Source: Pseudomonas sp. KU43P (GTDB lineage: Bacteria; Pseudomonadota; Gammaproteobacteria; Pseudomonadales; Pseudomonadaceae). Taken from it: a stretch of 64,000 nucleotides of DNA. The DNA lies in contig NZ_AP019365.1 in assembly GCF_033095865.1 (NCBI RefSeq), positions 779,501 through 843,500 of the forward strand, in the 5' to 3' direction. The notes under the pieces were generated by a model, which saw only the letters and a program-made list of their open reading frames with translations, was not told the origin of the DNA and ran no database searches. The position numbers and the translations under genes are program-made. Of this stretch, positions 24,417 to 33,094 are shown piece after piece (positions within the stretch are counted from its first letter, which is position 1; each line of letters starts with the position of its first letter).

Positions 24417-26441
24417 TCAAGGTGTGACTATCGGGAACCAGAAGTCGAAGTTGTCCATGTAGCTCATCAACTCCTCAAGCTTGCCCTCGTTGCCGTTGAC
24501 CTTCACGTCGCCTTTGCTGACCGCGTCTTTCAGCGTGGTCTGCTTGAGCATGATGTTGTTCAAGGTGTCGCGGGTCAGAGTAATGGTCGCGTCGGCGTCT
24601 TTGGCTTGCATGCCTTCGGTGTGATTGAGTACACCGTTGACCATCTCCAGCGTGTACTTCTGCTTCAGGTCGGTGAAGTCCAGGTTCAGGGTGATGTGCT
24701 TGTCGCCCACCTCAGGCCCTTTCAGGCGCATGGCCAGGAAGTCGAAGAACAGGTCTAGGTCCATTGCCTTGACGGTGTCGGGGCTGGCGGTGTCCGGGGT
24801 TGGCAATTTCTGCACGCCGTTACGCAGCTCCTGGGCACCGGTCAGGTAGAAGTTGCGCCACGGGCCGCTCTCGGCCTGGTAACCCAATTGCTCCAGCGTG
24901 TCAGCTTGCAGGTTCTTCGCTGCCTGGTTGCTTGGGTCGGCGAACACCACGTGGTTGACCACCTCGGCCACCCAGCGATAGTCACCCTTGTCGTAGTACT
25001 CCTTGGCCTTTTTCAGCACTGCGTCGGCACCGCCCATCATGTCGACGTAGCGCTTGGCTTGCTCATCCGGCGGCAGCTCCCACAAGGTGGCAGGGTTGCC
25101 GATGAACCAGCCCAAGTGCAATACATAGGTGGCTTTGACGTTGTGGTTCAGCGAGCCGTAGTAACCACGGTTGGAGAAGCGGTTGGCGATCGACGGAGGC
25201 AGCTTCACCTGCTCGGCGATCTCGGTCATGGTGTAGCCCTTGTTCGCCAGACGCAAGGTCTCGTCGTTGATGTAGCGGTACATGTCGCGCTGGGACGACA
25301 GCTGATCTTTTACTTCCTTGTTGCCCCAGACCGGCCAGTGGTGCATGGCGTACATCACCTGTACGTCATCCCCCCACAGCTTCAAGGTTTCGTTGAGGTA
25401 CTTGGACCACGGCAGCGGTTCGCGAATCTTCGCGCCGCGCAGCGAGTAAGTGTTGTGCAGTGTATGGGTAGAGTCTTCGGCGGTGTTGAGAGCCTTTTTC
25501 TCCTTGATGTAAAAGAGCATCTCCGCCGGCGCCTCGCTGCCTGGCGCGTAGAGGAACTCGTATGTCAGACCGTCGATCACGTGCTTCTCACCGGTTTTCT
25601 CGATGATGTCGGTCGGCGGGATCAGGGTCACGGTACCGGCGGAGGTGGTGGTCCCCAAGCCTGCACCCAGCTGACCGGTTTCATTTGGCGGCAGCAGGTT
25701 GCCGTACATGTAGCTGGCACGACGGCTCATCGCGGTACCGGCCATGACGTTCTCGGCCACGGCATGTTCGAGGAAGCCTTTGGGAGCGTAGATCTTGACC
25801 TTGCCGGCTTTGACGTCGTCCTCATTGATCACGCCGCGCACCCCGCCATAATGGTCGACGTGGCTGTGGGTGTAGATCACCGCGACCACCGGCTTCTTCG
25901 GCCGATGCTTGTAGTACAACTCCAGGGCCGCCTTGGCGGTTTCCGAGGAGATCAGCGGGTCCATGATGGTGATGCCTTCCTTGCCCTCGACGATGGTCAT
26001 GTTTGACAGGTCGTAGTTTCGCACCTGGTAAAGACCGTCGGTTACCTCGAACAGGCCGGAAATGTTGATCAGCTGCGACTGCCGCCACAGGCTCGGGTTG
26101 GTGGAGGCCGGTGCTGTTGTACCTTCCTTAATGAAACCATACTTAGCCGGGTCCCAGATCATGTTGCCGGAGGGGCCCTTGATCGGCTCCGCAGGCAAAG
26201 GAGCGATAAAGCCCTTGTGGGCCAGCTCGAAGGAAGTCTTGTCGTTAAATGGCAGTTCCTTTAGAAGCGCGTCGTTAGCCGCCTTCGTTGCATCTGTGGC
26301 TGGTTTGGCCTTTTCTTCCGCCCACGCCTGCGAAGCAATGGCAATGGCGCTCGCCAGGAAGAAAGTCGAACTGAGTTTCCAGAGTCTGCCCGCCGACACA
26401 GAGCGGCCGTAGGTGCCGAACGGTTTCGCGAATAATGTCAT
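24417..26441 (-). CDS. Alkylsulfatase (SdsA1-type, metallo-beta-lactamase fold)
   Basis: 674 residues with a signal-like N-terminus (LWKLSSTFFLASAIAIASQAWAEEK), so it is exported to the periplasm. The zinc motif THSHVDHYGG and later AEDSTHTLHNTYSLRG and MYAMHHWPVWGN are hallmarks of SdsA1-type secondary or primary alkylsulfatases. A C-terminal SCP2-like domain follows (DADATITLTRDTLNNIMLKQTTL). The enzyme would release sulfate from alkyl sulfates such as SDS. The ATG at 26441 has AAAGGAG. No LysR regulator (SdsB) lies next to it. Downstream are FadL-, DUF3313- and membrane-protein genes on the same strand. Confidence 0.93.
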   Translation of the reverse strand: MTLFAKPFGTYGRSVSAGRLWKLSSTFFLASAIAIASQAWAEEKAKPATDATKAANDALLKELPFNDKTSFELAHKGFIAPLPAEPIKGPSGNMIWDPAKYGFIKEGTTAPASTNPSLWRQSQLINISGLFEVTDGLYQVRNYDLSNMTIVEGKEGITIMDPLISSETAKAALELYYKHRPKKPVVAVIYTHSHVDHYGGVRGVINEDDVKAGKVKIYAPKGFLEHAVAENVMAGTAMSRRASYMYGNLLPPNETGQLGAGLGTTTSAGTVTLIPPTDIIEKTGEKHVIDGLTYEFLYAPGSEAPAEMLFYIKEKKALNTAEDSTHTLHNTYSLRGAKIREPLPWSKYLNETLKLWGDDVQVMYAMHHWPVWGNKEVKDQLSSQRDMYRYINDETLRLANKGYTMTEIAEQVKLPPSIANRFSNRGYYGSLNHNVKATYVLHLGWFIGNPATLWELPPDEQAKRYVDMMGGADAVLKKAKEYYDKGDYRWVAEVVNHVVFADPSNQAAKNLQADTLEQLGYQAESGPWRNFYLTGAQELRNGVQKLPTPDTASPDTVKAMDLDLFFDFLAMRLKGPEVGDKHITLNLDFTDLKQKYTLEMVNGVLNHTEGMQAKDADATITLTRDTLNNIMLKQTTLKDAVSKGDVKVNGNEGKLEELMSYMDNFDFWFPIVTP

Positions 26442-26758
26442 TACAAGCTCCTTTTGAGTGGACACGCTGTACCGGTTCGGCAACTGCCAGCGAAAGATTC
26501 TTGCTGCTTAGATAGGCTAGCTAGGAATTTGGATTAGTCCAAACCGCGATTAACTGCGCCCCCATGAGCGGGCGAGCCCGCTCCCACAGCTGCTTTGAAA
26601 TTCAACAGAACGCATAACCAGGCAGAAAATTGCTGGACAGACGGAGACCTTTTCGTCAATTGATTGATCGAGATTAAGGCACCACCGACTACACATTGAC
26701 CCGATCATATCGGCGCCACAGACTTTACTTCTCTCATGAATTTTCGGAGGTCTGTCCG
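26442..26758. promoter_or_regulatory. Divergent control region of the sulfatase and glycine-zipper genes
   Basis: 317 bases. A perfect TTTGGA-TTAG-TCCAAA palindrome at 26528-26543 lies about 90 bases before the sulfatase start and is a likely operator. A GAGCGGGC/GCCCGCTCCCACAG REP-like hairpin sits at about 26566-26590. Promoters for both directions should be here. Confidence 0.5.
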
Positions 26759-27163
26759 ATGCGTAGATCATTGTGTGTCGTTGCGTTGAGTCTTTTTGTA
26801 TCTCTTTATGTATTCGCCGATGAAACAACTAATACGGCTATTGGGGGAGGGCTTGGCGGCGCCCTCGGAAGTGTTGCAGGCCAGGCCGTAGGTGGCAGCA
26901 CAGGTGCCGCAATCGGCGCAGGTATCGGTGGTGCAGCCGGCGGTGCAATGACGGCCAAACACGGCAACAAGACAGAGTCAGCTATTGGAGGAGGGCTTGG
27001 GGCTGTGGGCGGTCAAGTAATTGGCAACAGCGTTGGTGGTTCTACCGGTGGCTTGATCGGCGCAGGACTGGGAGGTGCGGCGGGAGGTGCAGTTGGCAAC
27101 AGTTTGGCCAACGATGATGGACATCGCCACAAACACAATCATAAAAATAAGCATGGGCACTAG
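26759..27163 (+). CDS. Small exported glycine-zipper protein
   Basis: 134 residues. The signal peptide is MRRSLCVVALSLFVSLYVFA|DE. Two near-identical glycine-rich units follow (AIGGGLGGALGSVAGQAVGG; AIGGGLGAVGGQVIGNSVGG), each with GAGxGGAAGGA, giving amphipathic glycine zippers that insert in or cross membranes. The tail is His/Lys-rich (GHRHKHNHKNKHGH) and may bind metal. GGAGG precedes the ATG at 26759. It is divergent from the sulfatase gene. No specific role is known. Confidence 0.82.
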   Translation: MRRSLCVVALSLFVSLYVFADETTNTAIGGGLGGALGSVAGQAVGGSTGAAIGAGIGGAAGGAMTAKHGNKTESAIGGGLGAVGGQVIGNSVGGSTGGLIGAGLGGAAGGAVGNSLANDDGHRHKHNHKNKHGH

Positions 27164-27183
27164 CTGTCCCGTAAGGCTGCTAT

Positions 27184-27223
27184 GGGTCGAGACCGGTCAT
27201 CAACGACTGACAGCTATCGACCC
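27184..27223. repeat. 40-bp palindromic element, copy 2
   Basis: GGGTCGAGACCGGTCATC ... CTATCGACCC, same length and arms as copies at 21598 and 32312, followed by a similar AAGCGGCC tail. Confidence 0.7.
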
Positions 27224-27527
27224 TAAGCGGCCTCTTGCGTTGGCCAGCATTCGGCCTAATGCGCGGCATTGATCAGTGCTTGGATTTCAGTGACCTGCGT
27301 GTATACACTCACGACGGACAAAACCGGGGGCGATTCACTGCCCTCAGGTGAGCGTGATTTACGACCTGTTGATGTGGTAACCAATACGATCGTGTCGGGA
27401 TCGACCGGGCAACTTCTCGTTATCGAAAGCTGATTCACTCAGCAGATAACGGGGGTGTAGATAGCGGCCACTCGGTGCGGAAATGCCGAGGCGTGGGAGG
27501 CCGCTATCTACGAAGGGTTATGTGCGT
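27224..27527. other. Gene-free stretch with a second large palindrome
   Basis: No gene is supported. At 27458-27510, TAGATAGCGGCC and GGCCGCTATCTA form perfect 12-bp arms around a smaller CTCGG/CCGAG hairpin. It lies just past the stop of the leftward RraA-like gene and may serve as its terminator or be a mobile palindrome. Confidence 0.5.
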
Positions 27528-28166
27528 TTAGCGTACGCTTGCCCGTACTTTTTCGCGGAAGCTGTTTTCGTAGCCGTCCTGGAGCTTCACCCTCTCGGCC
27601 AAGTTTGGCAGGAGGCTGCGAGCAACTACGATGATGCCATCCCGGTCACCGATAATGGCATCACCTGGATAGCAAACGACATTACCGCAGGCGACTGGAA
27701 CGCCGACCTGGCCTGGGCCCCATTTTGAGGGGCCTGCTGGGTTTACTGCACGGGCGTAGATAGGCAGCCCCATGCTGTCGAGTTCTTCAATGTCACGTAC
27801 CGCGCCATCGATGACGACCGCTGCAACCTGCTTGGCTAGGCAGATCTCACCGAGCAAATCACCGAACACTGAGCGGTTCACTTCGCTGTTGCCGTTGATG
27901 ACCAGTACATCCCCTGGCTGTGCCTCGTCCAACGCACGATGGATAGCGAGATTGTCACCCTCGCGAGTGTTCAGCGGCAAGATGGTGCCGAAGAACGTAG
28001 ATTTACCGGCGGTGTGGCGAATAGCCGAAGCCATCATGCCCATGCGGTGGAGTACGTCGCCGATGAGTGCCACCGGGTAATGCGAGATTTCCTCGATCAA
28101 CGTCAAGTCAGCTCGCTCCCAGGTGGCATTAACGGTGATCGACTCATCGGACACATTGATGAACAT
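27528..28166 (-). CDS. RraA-like / HMG-aldolase family protein
   Basis: 212 residues of the RraA/MenG fold. The core is VIDGAVRDIEEL, followed by LPIYARAVNPAGPSKWGPG and GDAIIGDRDGIIVV. The R and D of GAVRD are the metal and substrate residues in class II aldolases that cleave 4-hydroxy-4-methyl-2-oxoglutarate and decarboxylate oxaloacetate. So it is probably an aldolase or decarboxylase rather than an RNase E regulator. GGAGG precedes the ATG. It is the last gene of the operon with an MHS transporter and a hydroxyacid dehydrogenase (26-base gap), suggesting a small catabolic route. Confidence 0.88.
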   Translation of the reverse strand: MFINVSDESITVNATWERADLTLIEEISHYPVALIGDVLHRMGMMASAIRHTAGKSTFFGTILPLNTREGDNLAIHRALDEAQPGDVLVINGNSEVNRSVFGDLLGEICLAKQVAAVVIDGAVRDIEELDSMGLPIYARAVNPAGPSKWGPGQVGVPVACGNVVCYPGDAIIGDRDGIIVVARSLLPNLAERVKLQDGYENSFREKVRASVR

Positions 28167-28192
28167 TGAATACCTCCAGTTCGGAAAAAGGC

Positions 28193-29167
28193 TTAGCTGA
28201 ACGATTTCGGCACAGGCTGGTTGACTGGGTGAGCAGGTGCTTCGCCCTTGAGTACGGCGGCTATGGCCTCCAGTGCGCTCATGCCTACGCGCATCAACGA
28301 TTCATCGGTCTGGCCGGCGACGTGGGCAGTGACGATCAGGTTGGGCGTGTTCGCGATGTCCGGCGTGGTATGGTCGAACGGCTTGATCATGTCGATGTTC
28401 TCGGCAGCGAGTACATCAGCCCCCGCGCCAGCCAGCTTTCCGCTCTTGAGGGCGTCGACCAGTGCTTGCTCGTCGACAACACCACCACGACTGGTGTTAA
28501 TCAGCATTGCGCCGTCTTTCATCCTGGCGAACTCAGGTGCTCCGATCAGGTTGCGAGTGGTTTCCAGCAGAGGGACATGCAGGCTCACGACATCAGCCGT
28601 AGACAGGAGGGTGTCGAAGTCTACCCAGCGGCTGTCTGAGCTCGGGTCGATGGCGGGGTCGGTAAATATCACTTTCATGCCGAAGGCTTCAGCAACAGGT
28701 GCAACGCTGGAGCCTATGTTGCCGAACCCCACCAGGCCCAAAGTGCGTCCTTCGAGTTCGATACCGGTCAGCGAAAGGCGGTCTTCTGCCCAGACCCGAT
28801 TGCGGGTTTGTTCGGATGCCAGCGGCAGCTTGCGGCACAGCGACAAGAGCAACGCGAAGACATGCTCAATCACGCTGCGCTGGTTTGCACCTGGAGTGTT
28901 CGTGACCCAAACCCCGTGGTCGGCGGCTGCTTTGTAATCGACGTTGTCATAGCCGGCGCCATGGCGAGCAACAATCCGCAGCTTGGGCGAGGCAGCGATC
29001 ATTTCAGCGCTGATGTGGCCGCCACGCAAAAACACGGCAGCCACCTGATTACGGATTTCTTCATACCCAACGGCATTAGGGCCGTAGCCGAGACGCACTT
29101 CCCCGACATCCGAAAGTCGGCTGAGGATTGTTTCGTGAATGGGGCTGGTGACGTAAATGAGAGGCAT
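28193..29167 (-). CDS. D-2-hydroxyacid dehydrogenase
   Basis: 324 residues. The NAD(P)-binding motif GLVGFGNIGSSVAPVAEAFG sits mid-protein. The catalytic set is visible: Arg in LINTSRGGVVDEQAL, Glu in DVLAAENIDMI (the usual DVFxxEP form has changed) and His in VTAHVAGQTDESL. The substrate-side loop is ARHGAGYDNVD. It would reduce a 2-keto acid or oxidise a D-2-hydroxy acid (glyoxylate, hydroxypyruvate or similar). It lies 10 bases after the MHS transporter gene and 26 before the RraA-like gene, so it acts in the same route. Confidence 0.9.
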   Translation of the reverse strand: MPLIYVTSPIHETILSRLSDVGEVRLGYGPNAVGYEEIRNQVAAVFLRGGHISAEMIAASPKLRIVARHGAGYDNVDYKAAADHGVWVTNTPGANQRSVIEHVFALLLSLCRKLPLASEQTRNRVWAEDRLSLTGIELEGRTLGLVGFGNIGSSVAPVAEAFGMKVIFTDPAIDPSSDSRWVDFDTLLSTADVVSLHVPLLETTRNLIGAPEFARMKDGAMLINTSRGGVVDEQALVDALKSGKLAGAGADVLAAENIDMIKPFDHTTPDIANTPNLIVTAHVAGQTDESLMRVGMSALEAIAAVLKGEAPAHPVNQPVPKSFS

Positions 29168-29177
29168 GCGGTAGTAC

Positions 29178-30518
29178 TCAGGCGAATTGATGTTTTTTGT
29201 CGTCGGCAGCTGCTTGGCTGCGGACAGTCCACAGCACGATCAGGCCCAGAACTCCGGCACCGCTCAGGATGAAAGCGGGAGCCGTCTGGTTGCCGGTGGC
29301 GCCGATCAGCCAGGTCGCCATGAAAGGCCCAATGCCGCCGCCGATAACGGCACCGACGCTGTGGCCAAAGGCGACCCCGGTGTGGCGAACGTGGGTAGGG
29401 AAGAACTCAGGCATGACCGAGTAGGTGCCGGCCAGGCAAAGCGCGTAAGGAATCATTCCCAAGGCCAGACCGGCCATGGCCATGCTTACCTGGCCTTGCT
29501 GCATCAGCAGGAACGATGGAACGGAAAGAACGGCGTAGCCGAGATAAGCTAGGCGGAGCACGGCTTTACTGCCAATGATCGACCCGAGGTGACCTGCTAA
29601 CGGAATCATCAGGGCTGCAAAGCTGACAGCCACCAGAACGATAGTGGAAGCCTGTCCCTTCGAGTAGCCGAGGATTGAGCTGAAGTACGCAGCGATGAAA
29701 ACGGTGCCGATGTAGGTGCCGATGTTCTGCACTAGGGAGATCATCATGACCTTAGTGAGCGGGCGCATGTAGTCGCGCACGAGCTCAGCGAAAGGTGCGC
29801 TGTGTTCTTTGTTCTCCTCGGCTTTTTTCGATTCGAATTCCGGGCTGTCTTCGATGCCCAGGCGCATCCACAGGCCGATGATGCCCAGCGGCAGTGCCAA
29901 CAGGAACGGAATACGCCAACCCCAATCAGCCATCTGTGGGTCGGTCAGCCATGCAGCTGCAAGGCCGGCGATGGCTGCGGCAAGACCTTTACCAAACTGA
30001 GCAATCGACGGCAGGAAAGAGATGTATAGCGAGCGACGATTGGCTGGAGCCCACTCACGGATGTAGCTAGCCGCACCGCCAATTTCCCCGCCGGCAGAGA
30101 AGCCCTGCAGCATGCGAAGTGCAACGAGGAGGATGGGGGCCCAGACGCCGATTTGCGCATAGCCAGGCAGCAGGCCGATGAGTGTCGCAGCAGCCCCCAT
30201 CAGGGTGATGCTCGCGATCAGGCTAGCGCGGCGTCCTACCTTGTCCCCCAGCCAACCGAACGCTACAGCGCCAATCGGGCGGACGAGGAATGCAGAGCCG
30301 AAAACCAGGAAGGTATTGAGCAGGCCTGTTGTCGGGTCGTCTGATGGGAAGAAGACCAAGGCAAGGGTGGCAGCAAGGTATCCGTAGATGCTGAAGTCGT
30401 AATACTCAACGAACGTCCCGAATACCGCAGCAGCGGTAGCCTTCTTGGCTTTGGTCTTGCGTTCGATTCCAGGCTCAGGCATAGCGACGGACTCCGTCAA
30501 CGTATTGTTGTTATTCAT
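29178..30518 (-). CDS. MFS transporter, metabolite:H+ symporter (MHS) group
   Basis: 446 residues with 12 hydrophobic helices. The family start is AVFGTFVEYYDFSIYGYLAA, then the loop motif GWLGDKVGRRASL and the helix-4/5 motif LRMLQGFSAGGEIGGAASYIREW, typical of MHS proton symporters for organic acids (shikimate, citrate, alpha-ketoglutarate, betaine). GGAGTGA precedes the ATG. It is the first gene of the three-gene operon, with an IclR-type gene diverging upstream. An organic acid handled by the hydroxyacid dehydrogenase and aldolase is the likely cargo. Confidence 0.92.
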   Translation of the reverse strand: MNNNNTLTESVAMPEPGIERKTKAKKATAAAVFGTFVEYYDFSIYGYLAATLALVFFPSDDPTTGLLNTFLVFGSAFLVRPIGAVAFGWLGDKVGRRASLIASITLMGAAATLIGLLPGYAQIGVWAPILLVALRMLQGFSAGGEIGGAASYIREWAPANRRSLYISFLPSIAQFGKGLAAAIAGLAAAWLTDPQMADWGWRIPFLLALPLGIIGLWMRLGIEDSPEFESKKAEENKEHSAPFAELVRDYMRPLTKVMMISLVQNIGTYIGTVFIAAYFSSILGYSKGQASTIVLVAVSFAALMIPLAGHLGSIIGSKAVLRLAYLGYAVLSVPSFLLMQQGQVSMAMAGLALGMIPYALCLAGTYSVMPEFFPTHVRHTGVAFGHSVGAVIGGGIGPFMATWLIGATGNQTAPAFILSGAGVLGLIVLWTVRSQAAADDKKHQFA

Positions 30519-30554
30519 AGGTCACTCCACTTTGTGGATCACGTCCATTCTTTA

Positions 30555-30579
30555 AAAAATGGGACAGTGTCCTGTTTTG
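30555..30579. promoter_or_regulatory. Operator for the IclR-type regulator
   Basis: GGACA-G-TGTCC forms a perfect palindrome at 30562-30572, extended by an A-run on the left and T-run on the right (AAAATGGGACAGTGTCCTGT). It lies in the 100-base space between the MHS operon and the divergent regulator. This is the size and layout of IclR sites. Confidence 0.6.
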
Positions 30580-30622
30580 TTTTTTTAAGAATCCTCGCGC
30601 CCAGCGTTATTGTCAACAGGCG

Positions 30623-32212
30623 GTGATTGCCCTGCGGCTCGAAACCGGCACAAAATGGAGCCTTCTTGATGCTCAGCAAGCTGATCAAATGCCTATCGCG
30701 CCCTCTCAAATTCTGGCTTCCAAAGCCCCTGCAGCCACATCCAGCCACGGTCGATTGATTGAGGTAATGGATGCTTTGGTCAGACGAGCGGATGGAGACG
30801 CGTGGGGCGTAAGAGAGCTAGCCCACGATCTTGGAGAGAGCAGAAGTACCGTCAACCGCATCTTGGTGGCCTTGGTTGACCGAAATTTTGCGGTTGAAGA
30901 GGGGGTTGGAAAGTATCGAGTGGGCCCGCGCTTCAGGGTACTGATGCACGCCTTGAATAATCGCAGTGCTTTGGTGAATACAGCTCGGCATCTCCTCGAT
31001 GGCTTGGCGGAGAGTGCAAAGCAAGCAGCCTTACTGTCGGTCTATGCGCCGCATTTGAACGGCTACTACGTTCTTCACTGTGGTGAAGCCCCGGCCACCT
31101 TGTTCTTCAGACCGAAGAGCGGAAATCCCTTCCCCTTGGAGTTCGGAGATATCGGTAGAGGGTTCAGTGAGTTCCTTCGAAAGCATCCGTCGCCGGATGA
31201 CATCCCACCTCGCCAAACACCGATCGAACCACCCCAAAGCATCTCGGAGTCCGAGTTTCCCTCAGCGGTCTCCATGGTGGTGAGGAGGTTGGCACCGGGG
31301 CTGGTGATTTCGGTATCGCTTCACGATCTTGGGGGCCTTGATGCCAAGGTACGACATGCCGCCCGGGCCAAACTTGATGAGGTTGCTGATCGGTTATCAC
31401 AGGCAGTAGGCGTGTCGGATAGCTTCGGTCGTGAGGTAGTCAGCGATGGAGACAGTGCTATTGTTGCCCGGCTTGAGGGGCTGCTGCAGTTGGTGTGCGC
31501 GGAGCCCAATGGGTACAAATGCAGATTGGGCATGGCCGCCCAGTTGCAATGCAATGCGGCAACTGCCAAGAAAATTATTGAATCTGCCACCCTTGAACGT
31601 TTGATCCATATCGACGGGCAGGTGATTTACCCGGCTGCCCGGCTACACCAGTGGGCTGCACTACTCAGCAATGAAACCTACTCTCCGGTGAAGCTCTGCA
31701 AGTCCATAGTCGATTCTCTGGTGAAGGAAACGGGAGAAACAATCGCGTATCTCTCGTTTGACGGAACTACCTCCAAAGCCCAGTTCCTTGATGTTACTCA
31801 AGGCTGGAGGCCTATCCAGTACAAACTGGAAACTGGGGTTGATGTCCCGCTGTATGCCGGTGGCGCCGGTAAGGCTGTGCTGGCCCACTTGCCAGCAGAT
31901 TTTGCTGAGGGCTTGAAACTGGAGAAACTCACCGATGCGACAATCACTTCGCACTCCAAGCTTCGGGCTGACCTTCAGTCGATCAGAGAGCGAGGATGGT
32001 CGGTGGGTGATGGTGAACGGGTTCTAGGCGCCTTTGGTATCGGCGTTCCGATTTTCATCGATGGGCAGATTGCTGGCTCAATCTCTGCGACGATACCGCA
32101 GTACCGCAAGGAAGACTGTGACGTACCTTCCCTGATAGAGAACATGAAGCAGGCCTCAAGGCGCATAGGTCACCTGCTTTCTCTGGGAGGAATGGGGCGC
32201 GTTGGCCCCTGA
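30623..32212 (+). CDS. Double-length IclR-family regulator
   Basis: 529 residues from a GTG at 30623 (an ATG at 30689 is the alternative; neither has a strong ribosome binding site). The first half has the IclR winged helix (RLIEVMDALVRR...VRELAHDLGESRSTVNRILVALVDRNFAVEEG...YRVGPRFRVLMHAL) and a shortened effector-like domain. The second half repeats the plan: a winged-helix-like part (ARLEGLLQLVCAEPNGYKCRLGMAAQLQCNAATAKKIIES) and a full IclR effector domain (LYAGGAGKAVLAHLP...TITSHSKLRADLQSIRERGWSVGDGERVLGAFGIGVPIFI). Normal IclR proteins have about 250-270 residues, so this looks like an internal duplication or fusion. It probably controls the divergent MHS operon through the palindrome at 30562. 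Confidence 0.85.
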   Translation: MIALRLETGTKWSLLDAQQADQMPIAPSQILASKAPAATSSHGRLIEVMDALVRRADGDAWGVRELAHDLGESRSTVNRILVALVDRNFAVEEGVGKYRVGPRFRVLMHALNNRSALVNTARHLLDGLAESAKQAALLSVYAPHLNGYYVLHCGEAPATLFFRPKSGNPFPLEFGDIGRGFSEFLRKHPSPDDIPPRQTPIEPPQSISESEFPSAVSMVVRRLAPGLVISVSLHDLGGLDAKVRHAARAKLDEVADRLSQAVGVSDSFGREVVSDGDSAIVARLEGLLQLVCAEPNGYKCRLGMAAQLQCNAATAKKIIESATLERLIHIDGQVIYPAARLHQWAALLSNETYSPVKLCKSIVDSLVKETGETIAYLSFDGTTSKAQFLDVTQGWRPIQYKLETGVDVPLYAGGAGKAVLAHLPADFAEGLKLEKLTDATITSHSKLRADLQSIRERGWSVGDGERVLGAFGIGVPIFIDGQIAGSISATIPQYRKEDCDVPSLIENMKQASRRIGHLLSLGGMGRVGP

Positions 32213-32311
32213 AGCTCAAAGGGGATGCCCGTAACGGCAACCAAGCGATCATCTATTGCTCTTCAGATGGGGGCTTTAGGCCGATTGCTGCATGTCTCTA
32301 ACGGCGGCTGT

Positions 32312-32351
32312 GGGTCGAAAGCGGTCCGTCGCGACTGGCTACTCTCGACCC
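32312..32351. repeat. 40-bp palindromic element, copy 3
   Basis: GGGTCGAAAGCGGTCCGT ... CTCTCGACCC, same 40-bp span and arms as copies 1 and 2, after the IclR-type gene. Confidence 0.7.
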
Positions 32352-32419
32352 GAAGCTGCCTTTGCCTGCGGGCAGTTAACGGCCAACAGCTGTCATCCGC
32401 CGCGGGCAGCGAAGGCCGT

Positions 32420-32478
32420 GTAAACCACTTTTTTTACCTGTAAACCTATGTGGTTTACAGGTAAAAAAAGTGGTTTAC
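32420..32478. repeat. Perfect 27-bp inverted repeat with 5-base loop
   Basis: The left arm, 32420-32446, starts GTAAACCACTTTTTTTACC. The right arm, 32452-32478, is its exact reverse complement; the loop is TATGT. Each arm begins and ends with GTAAACC, so GGTTTAC or its complement occurs four times. It lies between the metabolic cargo and the recombinase module. Confidence 0.9.
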
Positions 32479-33094
32479 AAGCTGCATCCCGCAGGCACTA
32501 TTTCAGCTGGGGTTGGCTTGCTCACGGACCTTTCTGCGCTTCGCATACTCACAGCTTCCCGAGCATTTTACGGGGTATTTTACAGAGAACCTCAGTTGTG
32601 CCAACGCAGCAGCAGCCGAGGCGCGCACGCCATGCTCAGCCCCTTCAATAGCGCCAGGTTGATCCAGTGGAACACCAAAGCATGAGGCGTGTCTGTGAAG
32701 CCTAGAAAATACGCCCGTTTAAAATTTTTTTTAGAGGGACTTTATTTCGCATTACAGGCCGATCATACGGCTTAATTCGCATGCTTCAGAGCTACGATTC
32801 CTCCGTTCGCGATGGCGCAGAGCGCTCTTAAATCACGTAGGTAATTCGTCAATAGTTCAGTAAAACCAATTCTCATGGGCGCTGTGCAAATCAGAGGCTG
32901 TCCGGCGGGCTGTTGTCGCGAGGCGAAATTACGCACCTTTGATTGAGAGCGGTTGCACGCTCGGACCCCAGGTCCTTCACCATTCAAAGGGTTAGCGCGA
33001 AAGTCTCTTGATCTCGCCCAGCCTCTATGGATCCTGGTTGATCTGACGCTTAGCCGCGGGGCTGAGTTGCAATTTCTAGAGCTCGGCTTCCTCA
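32479..33094. other. Gene-free stretch before the recombinase module
   Basis: About 600 bases, AT-rich around 32720-32750 (TTTAAAATTTTTTTTAGAGG). Short open frames here lack ribosome binding sites and look random. It may hold an old element end or the 3' UTR of the recombinase operon. Confidence 0.4.
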
